Assembly (NCBI GenBank): GCA_032353305.1
Contig: JAUCNG010208862.1
Span: 1-12,898, forward strand
Length of the DNA: 12,898 nucleotides
Direction: 5' to 3'
Origin: Cephalothrix spiralis
Lineage: Eukaryota; Nemertea; Palaeonemertea; Archinemertea; Cephalotrichidae
Shown here: positions 7,887 through 12,898 of the stretch, in pieces
Numbering within the stretch: the first letter of the stretch is position 1
How the letters are laid out: every line of letters begins with the position of its first letter
Notes under the pieces: model-generated
Databases searched by the model: none
What the model was told of the DNA's origin: nothing
Seen by the model: the letters and a program-made list of their open reading frames with translations, nothing else
Translations under genes and position numbers: made by a program

Positions 7887-8313
7887 AACAGGTCTCATAG
7901 TTCTCATTTTATGATATCCTAAATATGAGTTCATTCCTCCTAAAATCTCCAAAAATATGACCATATCTCCTAAAATTTCCTAAAATACTATTATTTCTCA
8001 TAAAATTTGATGAAAATGGTGTAAAAGAGAAAATATTTTTTGTCAAAGAATATCTCATTTCGCTCGGCATAAGATTTTATCATTTTAAGTTTTATTTATG
8101 CAAAGGCACGTGCCAAAAATGGTGAGAGCATAATAAATTATATGCATAGATTATATTGATATATTGAAAAGCAACAAGATTTTTTTGTAGTGAAGGAAAG
8201 TTATCAGAAAATCCACTCATATTATCATAAAATCTCATAAATTGATGGAATATTGCTCAAAAATCTCCTAAAATCTAAAAATTGAGTTAGCAAAAATGAC
8301 TATGAGGTCTGCT
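7887..8313. mobile_element. ~427-bp TIR element with TCTCCTAAAA-rich interior
   Basis: The left end reads AACAGGTCTCATAGT then TCATTTT. The right end, reverse-complemented, reads AGCAGACCTCATAGTCATTT. Apart from a 2-base gap the first 20 positions agree at about 18. The interior has many TCCTAAAATCTCC and CATAAAATCTCATAAA words near both ends, on opposite sides of an AT-rich centre. The CAG start would suit a hAT-like or similar non-autonomous element, but no clean target-site duplication was identified. No coding capacity is seen. Confidence 0.5.
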
Positions 8314-8685
8314 GAGGCCTGGTATAAGATCTAATAACCATTGTCATATCTAAATGAGGTTAAAATGATATGAACAAAATTTTCCGAAATTTTCCACCCT
8401 GTTTTTAGTTAGTACACCTTTCTATTCTCGTTTCTATTTGTATTATGGAAAACGACAGAAAAAGCCAATTTATAACTCCAGATGCCTTTTTGTATTCCTA
8501 GAAATGGTATGTCTGGCTCTTTTGAACCCTTTGTAAATTTAGGGCAACAATTATTTTATATTGATTTTTATTTCTAGATTGTCAAGGTAACACAGATGTT
8601 TTCTTTCTTGAGGGCACAAAATTAGCTTAAACAAATTTCTTAGTTGATTGGACAGAAAGAAAAGGCCCCAAGGCATCGAAGTGTC
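8314..8685. other. Non-coding stretch, no clear feature
   Basis: No repeat family was recognised. TTTTATTTCTAG (ending 8577), then ATTGTCAAG, then GTAACA looks like a 9-base microexon but has no support. An 18-codon frame at 8445-8501 is discussed among the rejected items. Confidence 0.3.
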
Positions 8686-8714
8686 GTGACAAACATGACA
8701 CCGTTTTATGATAC
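8686..8714 (+). repeat. Inverted partner of the 6318-6358 repeat
   Basis: GTGACAAACATGACACCG followed by TTTTATGATAC matches the reverse complement of 6318-6358, with about 12 bases missing in the middle. See that entry for the alternatives. Confidence 0.5.
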
Positions 8715-8762
8715 AGTTTCCCCGAGGGGCAAATTACTCCCATTTTGGGTGTACAGTAATAC

Positions 8763-8826
8763 AACTTAATAAAAATTGATAAAAGTTAAAAAATAAATAA
8801 AAGTCAATAAAACATTTAATAAAATG
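8763..8826. repeat. Low-complexity ATAAAA tract
   Basis: AATAAAA or ATAAAA-like words recur about every 12 bases (for example TTAATAAAAATTGATAAAAG and GTCAATAAAAC). Several match the AATAAA polyadenylation signal, but no transcript end can be inferred from such a biased tract. Confidence 0.55.
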
Positions 8827-8907
8827 GAAATCTGTTTTTGGCTCTCAATGCCTTGAAGCCTTCATACGACTGGCAGAACCTGGCAGGACTTCATATTGAA
8901 TATTTAC

Positions 8908-9050
8908 GGTAGCCATAGCCTGTAGAGCTCCAAACTGAATGACGTTAGCCATGCCAAAGGCTTGTAGCTATTAGACAGTAGACCATAAAAGTGGGTTTGC
9001 TCTGTCTACCTGAGTTTATCCATCTGAGGTAGCCATGCTTTAACTTGTAA
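8908..9050 (+). repeat. Three diverged copies of a GTAGCCATGCC...GCTTGTAG motif
   Basis: GGTAGCCATAGCCTGTAG (8909-8926), GTTAGCCATGCC with GGCTTGTAG (8944-8967) and GGTAGCCATGCTTTAACTTG (9029-9048) share a common frame with irregular spacing of about 35 and 85 bases. The block is locally less AT-rich than its surroundings. It looks like a decayed internal repeat of a mobile element; no protein is readable through it. Confidence 0.45.
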
Positions 9051-9442
9051 ATATCACTACGGAATTTCTTAATCTATTGACTCTCAACCAGTCTCAACCA
9101 TAAAGAATTATAAACCTTTGAGAACCTAGAAGGCGTTTAGACGTTTTTCAAAGTTTTACCATCTAATTTAAACAGCTGGTTTTCTATTTTTACTTCAAAC
9201 TGAATAAACTCATAGAATTTTCTTAAAAACTCATATCCTTTATGGTATTCTCCTATTTTCGTGAAATGGTTTTCTTCTATTAAATTTCGAACTCTCAAGA
9301 GAGCTCTGGAACCCCTTCACCAGGGCCACTTTAACCCTCAAAAAGGTCATTCATGGAGCCTGGTAGAGCTCAGGGAAACTAACTTAGTCTGAGTACTGTA
9401 GGGAAGTTTGAGCTTCTGGGAGTCTCTCCCAGGACGCTCACA
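9051..9442. other. Non-coding stretch with a tight hairpin near its end
   Basis: No gene was recognised. CTGGGAG (9416-9422) pairs with CTCCCAG (9426-9432) around a 3-base loop, just before the next TGACCAC module. The segment 9290-9440 is GC-richer than its neighbours and has two GAGCTC words, which may mark another decayed repeat. Confidence 0.35.
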
Positions 9443-9708
9443 GGTTGACCACAGTTCTGGAAAACCTGAAAATGTCATGGAATTCCAAAATAGGCCGAAA
9501 AAGTCATGAAAAATTGAAAAAGCAGGAAAAAGCAGGAAAAAGCAGGAAATGTAATGGAAATTTTAGAAAAAAATTGTTGTCAGACATATTTGTCAAGACT
9601 GGTTCTTGACTATTTCAAGATGACGCAACTGGATATTGCTGGACATGTCAGCTTAACTCATGGAAATGCCATGAAATATAGTTTTCGGAAAAATGTGGCC
9701 TCTCACCT
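9443..9708 (+). mobile_element. TGACCAC / GTCATGGAA element (copy B)
   Basis: It aligns over its length with the copy at 881-1161. Shared words in order are GACCACAG, GAAAACCTGAAAATGTCAT, AATTCCAAAAT, AAGTCATG, TTTCAAGATG, GCTGGA and ATGTCAG. The right end GTGGCCTCTCACCT is a degraded TIR. A 10-bp unit, GAAAAAGCAG, is repeated exactly three times inside (9516-9545) and is absent from copy A, so it expanded after the copies diverged. Confidence 0.65.
9516..9545 (+). repeat. Perfect 10-bp tandem repeat, three units
   Basis: GAAAAAGCAG occurs three times without mismatch within copy B. It is a small minisatellite and a possible length polymorphism. Confidence 0.9.
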
Positions 9709-10277
9709 ACAAAAGATATCGGTTTAATTTTGTATGCTCGAAAGGGTCGGGCCAACTTTTTGGCCTTTGGGGCGAAATTTGCGATAGGCCCTAAAAGTTC
9801 TAAAAAAGATTTGTTCCTGCACCTCCAAGATTTGTGATAGGAGTTTTAGAATTTGTAGAATAATTTTAAAGATTTACATTATTGATATCTATGTTTAGAT
9901 TTTATCGCTTCTGGCGTCCAATATCCCAGCATCAGGAAGTGTCCCCATAAAGTTCCAGACTCTGTGATATTCTAGTCTGGAAAACCAGTTGCCATGGTGA
10001 TGTGATGCTACTCTTGGGCTAAGATTAGGGTTTAACAAAAATGATCATGCATAATGAATTATGAAAGCTGTTGGTATCCCTCCCACGAAATTGATGTCAA
10101 CTAGCTTAGAACAATATTGCAGCTGCAGCTAACAGATTAATAAATTCAAGTTTCGGAAATCGCACTGTGGATTATTGTTCTACATGTGATGTTTGTCACA
10201 GTTTGTGTATTTCACAGATTTGACAGGGAGATTAGTGCGCTAACTTCACTAAGAACTTTGCATAGCTCCAAATTTAG
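9709..10277. other. Non-coding stretch with one 9-bp hairpin
   Basis: TTCCAGACT (9953-9961) pairs with AGTCTGGAA (9974-9982) around a 12-base loop. GTTGCCATGGTGAT (9988-10001) right after it resembles an RFX X-box but deviates at the last position. No gene or family repeat was identified. Confidence 0.35.
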
Positions 10278-10656
10278 AGGTTGGGTGGGTGGTTTGTTAC
10301 ACTATTTGTTCAAAGACATCCTTTCTCCTGCTATCATCAATCCACTGGTCTTGGAAATCCTGGAAAACATGGAAAAATATTTTGATTCAGAAAATCATGG
10401 AAAAATCCTGAAATTTTGCTAAAAGTCCTGGAAAAACATCTCTGAAAGCGTTTATTTTCCTAAATAGGGTCTGTTGCACTAGCTGGTAACCATTTTCAGA
10501 AAACAAGGAAAAATATTATTGGTTAATTCTGTCAGAAAATTTCTGTTACTAGTCAAAAACCTCAATTGAAAATTTCCCTGCACAAAAGTTTTTAAATTTG
10601 TCGAAATAGTCCTGAAAAGTTCTAGAGTCATGAAATTTTATCGATCGGAACCCTGT
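10278..10656 (+). mobile_element. Composite GGTTGGGTGG plus TGG-TC / GGAAAA module (copy D)
   Basis: AGGTTGGGTGGGTGGTTTG at 10278-10296 is followed after about 45 bases by CCACTGGTCTTGGAAATCCTGG and a run of GGAAAA / TCCTGGAAAA words. The end, GTCATGAAATTTTATCGATCGG, matches the 3' end of copy C and, more loosely, copies A and B. The open frame across 10186-10422 crosses non-repeat and repeat sequence and shows no domain. Confidence 0.5.
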
Positions 10657-10874
10657 CATTGATGCTTGATTACCAGAAAAAAAGGAAAAAGCAAGGGCAT
10701 ATCAAATGAAGATAGAAGCCAACCAAATGTTTATAAATGGTGTTTAGGGTCCTCCCCTGAGTCCCCCAGAAACATTTAGTTCTTTTGGTCCCAAAAATGT
10801 TTTTTTTTTAAAAAAGACCTTATAATTTGGGGCAGCAGCCTATAGTCAAAGGCTTTTGTTTGGGGATATGCCCT
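10657..10874. other. Non-coding stretch with T and A homopolymers
   Basis: No gene was recognised. A T run followed by an A run (around 10800-10817) could pair with itself as a weak hairpin. Confidence 0.3.
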
Positions 10875-11065
10875 CCTAGTTAGAAGTCCTACTTTTTAAA
10901 TATTTATCCTACTTTTTTATTTATGTTCTTCTTTTTCCTATGTTTTTTTCGTTATTTTTGCACTAAATTTGTTTTAGGGGTAGGATGTAAAAAATAAGTC
11001 TTTAAGCTGTATATGGATAGTCCTACTTCTCGTAAACTACTTTTTGGAAAGTGCCTGGGAGGATG
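10875..11065. repeat. TCCTACTTTT-type degenerate repeat with weak inverted ends
   Basis: TCCTACTTTTT at 10887-10897, TCCTACTTTTTT at 10907-10918 and TCCTACTTCT at 11021-11030 are copies of one word. CCCTCCTAG at the left (10871-10879) and CTGGGAGG at the right (near 11055) are a possible degraded TIR. This looks like a decayed non-autonomous element with internal repeats. Confidence 0.4.
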
Positions 11066-11360
11066 TACTTTGTTCGATCCACTCAATAAAAAATAGTTTC
11101 CTACTCAGTAGTGTAATCTCTGAGTTGTTTCTCAAACTACCGTGATCTTTTGGTTTGTGATCGGTTTCGAATTATGATTATAGACGTCTCTTACAAGAGT
11201 TGATATACGTGTCGTATCGACTAGAATCGCCACCTTTTGACTGAGAAGAGAAATCAATGATGTATCACTTAGTTTGAAGTCATCCTTCCTGGGAAATTCG
11301 ATTTGTCATCTCTTTTATCATATCTTCCGAGGGTTATGGACTTATACAGACGCTAGGGCA
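11066..11360. other. Non-coding stretch, no clear feature
   Basis: Nothing beyond ordinary AT-rich sequence was recognised. ACTCAATAAAAAATAG near 11080-11095 contains AATAAA but is isolated. Confidence 0.3.
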
Positions 11361-11581
11361 AAGTGGTCACTTACCTGAACAACAGGGAAATCCAGTGGGA
11401 AAAAATGGGTTCGAAAGTCAGGGAACATTCAGGAATTTGTCAAATTTTGATGAAAGTCGAGAAAAATATTTTTTGAGGATTAGCTCACGTCATGTCGTGA
11501 AAGATTTTGATGAAAAAATACCTTATTTGTCGCTTGGTCAGGGAAGTCAGGGAATTTTTGAAATTATGGAAAAGTTGCCAC
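11361..11581 (+). mobile_element. TGGTCAC / GTCAGGG element (copy F)
   Basis: Starting AAGTGGTCAC and ending AAAGTTGCCAC, it shares AATTTTGATGAAAGTC, GTCGTGAAA, TTATTTGTCGCTTGGTCAGG and GAATTTTTGAAAT with copy E at 3989-4369, in the same order. The 103-codon frame from 11395 is a translation of the repeat. Copies E and F form one subfamily; copies A, B and C form another. Confidence 0.6.
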
Positions 11582-11696
11582 AATTTTTTTCGTATGAAAT
11601 ATGTGAAAAGTATCGAAATGCAACTTTTTTTCACACTTTGGAAATTTTTTCCTCGATTGTTTTCCATTATTTTTGTACTAAATCATGTTTTAAGTA

Positions 11697-12262
11697 TAAA
11701 TATTGATTGATTTAACGCATAAAACAACAAAAATTAGCAAAAGGGCAAAAATTTGGTAGATGCATGGTCACAATTTGTGACAAAAATATGCGTGAATTTT
11801 GAAAAAGTTTTGAAAATTTTGCTCAAAACAATTGGAAAAATGTAGTTGATGTACTCACCCAACCCCAAAATGACATGGAAAAAATTAGGAAAAAGGCCTT
11901 TTTCGCCCCCAACAACCCTTTTTGCCAATTTTTTCCATCATGCCAATTTTTCCATCAATTTTTTGACCGCCCACCCCCTATTTTTTGCACGCGGTTGAAA
12001 TGTTTTTCGAAATTCTATACGGCCCAAATTTTTTTCGAACAAAATGTTTCCAATTTTTTCCACAACACATCAATTTTTTTCTCTTAAAAATTTTACCACC
12101 CACTCAATTTTTGCCATTTTGCTCTTTTTTGCTACTAAATTTTATTTTAAATGGTGATTAAATCTTATATATATATATATGTAATAATACTGGCCAAAAA
12201 AAGTACACACTACCCCCAGCATACGTGTATGCCAATTTATTCCATGACCCCTCCCCCTGGTG
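11697..12262. mobile_element. Second CCACCC-family element (foldback-like)
   Basis: CACCCAACCCCAAA (11857-11870), CCCCCAACAACCC (11906-11918), TTTTGACCGCCCACCCCC (11961-11978) and TTTACCACCCACTCAA (12093-12108) follow the same order as in the 470-bp element at 2674-3143. The right end, reverse-complemented, reads ACCAGGGGGAGGGGTCATGG and matches that element's TIR. An outer segment at 11700-11760 (GATTTAAC, AAATTAGCAAAAGGGCAAAA) is inverted at about 12112-12160, so the copy folds back on itself. There is no transposase. The left terminus is uncertain. Confidence 0.55.
12166..12180. repeat. (TA)7 microsatellite
   Basis: A short uninterrupted TA run lies next to the right arm of the foldback element. 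It is a possible length polymorphism. Confidence 0.8.
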
Positions 12263-12503
12263 GTAAAGGGAAAAATTAGTGGATCATCAGATTGTATGTC
12301 TTTCAAAGTAATGAAGGATTCAATTATTCAAACCCTTTTAGAGTATCGTCGCTTTCGTGACACTCCTTTGGGGGAAAGGATAGTGGAATCCTCTAAAGAA
12401 TGTTCTGGTGAATATTTGCACGGCCAAACCTGATAACCTCAATCCAAATAGCTTTTGGAAAAATTATAAATCAATGAAATTGTTTTTTATTTTCCAAAAT
12501 TGT
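12263..12503. other. Non-coding stretch, no clear feature
   Basis: No repeat family was recognised. The plus-strand 117-codon frame that begins at 12408 runs into the GGTCGG and transposon blocks downstream. It encodes nothing recognisable. Confidence 0.3.
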
Positions 12504-12602
12504 CGGGTCGAGGTAGGGCCCGCATCGGATTTTGGGGTCGGTACCAGGTCGGCTTCAAATCAGATTAACAAAAAAGTCCAAAAACTTATCGCAGGTCGGC
12601 TT
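12504..12602 (+). repeat. GGTCGG-rich block with CAGGTCGGCTT direct repeat
   Basis: CAGGTCGGCTT is present exactly at 12545-12555 and 12592-12602. Related GGGTCG words occur near 12505 and 12533. The block is much richer in GC and CpG than its surroundings, which suggests a separate insertion or a remnant of a GC-richer repeat. Confidence 0.5.
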
Positions 12603-12609
12603 AAAAAAA

Positions 12610-12790
12610 GTTGGGGTTGGGTTTGTTACGACATTGTTACTCCCCCCCGAAACCCGGCCACAGTCATGAAAAATTGTCATAAACTGGCAATGTCGTGCAG
12701 GCAAAATATTTTTCGTGAATGGCTTTTCAAGATGTCAAAATGTAAATTGCAGATAAATTGACATGGAATTTTATTTCCGAATAATTGTGG
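12610..12790 (+). mobile_element. Degenerate TGACCAC-family copy abutting the splice site (copy C)
   Basis: GTTGGGGTTGGGTTTGTTAC is followed by CGGCCACAGTCATG, TTTTCAAGATGTC, AATTGC, TTGACATGGAATTTTATTTC and AATTGTGG. The last words align with the 3' parts of copies A and B. It ends essentially at the candidate branch-point word (12791-12795), so part of the acceptor region of the downstream gene may derive from, or lie directly against, this element. Confidence 0.5.
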
Positions 12791-12848
12791 CTAACATGTT
12801 GAATAAGTTATAATTATGTTGTTTGTATTTTTCAGATAAAAACATAAA
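12791..12848 (+). other. Splice acceptor with candidate branch point and 13-nt 5'-UTR exon piece
   Basis: The tract from about 12815 to 12835 is T-rich and ends TTTTTCAG, a textbook 3' splice site. A CTAAC word at 12791-12795 matches the metazoan branch-point consensus and lies about 40 bases upstream of the AG. The 13 bases between the AG and the ATG contain a TAA in frame with the coding sequence, so they are untranslated. The site is either the end of a 5'-UTR intron or a spliced-leader trans-splice acceptor; the sequence alone cannot separate these. No partner donor or promoter could be assigned. Confidence 0.6.
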
Positions 12849-12898
12849 ATGGACGGGGACCTTTTTGGTGATACCCCTCAACAAAATGGAACTGCCCA
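12849..12898 (+). CDS. N-terminus of an unidentified protein (partial, runs off the window)
   Basis: Sixteen codons and two further bases are visible, reading MDGDLFGDTPQQNGTA. The ATG sits in a good Kozak context (A at -3, G at +4), 13 bases after a strong splice acceptor ending at 12835. An in-frame TAA at 12837-12839 lies inside the same exon, so translation cannot begin further upstream and this ATG is very likely the true start. There is no stop before the window edge. The peptide is acidic and polar, with no signal peptide or membrane segment. A short DLFGD motif near the N-terminus is known from some nuclear proteins, for example the phosphatase ILKAP, whose N-terminus begins in a similar way. 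Sixteen residues are too few to assign a family, so the function is left open. It is the only gene evidence in the window. Confidence 0.6.
   Translation, partial: MDGDLFGDTPQQNGTA

Noticed and set aside
7913-8285. Repeated TCCTAAAATCTCC words suggesting a CRISPR-like array
   Set aside because: Units are diverged, spacing is irregular and the block lies inside a TIR element in a eukaryotic sequence.
8445-8501. 18-codon frame MENDRKSQFITPDAFLYS
   Set aside because: The composition looks protein-like, but the frame is too short to separate from chance and has no supporting context.
9988-10001. RFX X-box-like GTTGCCATGGTGAT
   Set aside because: The right half deviates from the consensus and no ciliary or other target gene is adjacent.
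10186-10422. 78-codon plus-strand open frame beginning MMFVTVCVFHRF
   Set aside because: It enters the GGTTGGGTGG and GGAAAA repeat halfway through, and no family resemblance was found.
11369-11386. Minus-strand TTGTTCAGGTAAGTG resembling a recursive splice site
   Set aside because: It coincides with the terminal word of a transposon copy, and no minus-strand gene is supported.
11395-11706. 103-codon plus-strand open frame rich in F, K and E
   Set aside because: It is the translation of the GTCAGGG/GGAAAA repeat. Related repeat copies in the window do not preserve this frame.
12408-12761. 117-codon plus-strand open frame
   Set aside because: It spans the GGTCGG block and the degenerate transposon copy, has no domain or credible codon pattern, and is interrupted by no splice evidence. 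It is a chance frame.
1-12898. Transfer RNA, ribosomal RNA or tRNA-derived SINE
   Set aside because: No cloverleaf, A/B-box pair or conserved rRNA segment was recognised on either strand by eye. A tRNA and Rfam scan would be decisive.

Overview
This window looks like non-coding DNA from an animal nuclear genome, probably a marine invertebrate. It is AT-rich, every long reading frame lies in repeat or AT-rich sequence, and many small inverted-repeat elements are present. There is no bacterial-style gene packing, no ribosomal or transfer RNA gene and no CRISPR array. Words such as TAGGCCTACT and the CAGGGTGACCAC / GTCAGGGAA repeat families made me think of echinoderms or other invertebrate deuterostomes. 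That assignment is only an impression.

The only credible protein-coding sequence is at the right edge. A splice acceptor (polypyrimidine-rich tract ending TTTTTCAG at 12835) is followed 13 bases later by an ATG in good Kozak context (12849). An in-frame TAA just upstream (12837-12839) makes that ATG the likely start. Sixteen codons are visible before the window ends. The other 12.8 kb would then be a 5'-UTR intron plus upstream DNA, or intergenic sequence ahead of a trans-splice acceptor.

From left to right, 1-880 holds a small hairpin, a fragment of a CRE-bearing element and a 22-bp tandem duplication. 881-1620 holds two terminal-inverted-repeat (TIR) elements. 1620-2540 is featureless. 2545-3143 holds three chained hairpins, one a perfect 72-bp palindrome with no spacer, directly abutting a 470-bp element with ~50-bp TIRs. 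3780-4515 is a composite of two recurrent modules. 4930-5195 is a degenerate AATTTCG tract. 5354-5504 is a compact hAT-type MITE with an 8-bp near-perfect target-site duplication. 5994-6358 holds a hairpin and a 60-bp duplication. 6604-6990 is a TA-flanked MITE with a CRE palindrome in its right TIR. 7585-7611 carries a recursive-splice-like junction. 7887-8313 is another TIR element. 8908-9708 holds degenerate repeats and another module. 10278-12790 is dominated by copies of the same modules, the last ending about 45 bases before the splice acceptor.

No multi-gene system is present. The most unusual structure is the chained palindrome block at 2545-2678. The most informative pattern is the repeated pairing of a GGTTGGGTGG word with a TGACCAC / GTCAGGG module, which suggests one composite non-autonomous transposon family.
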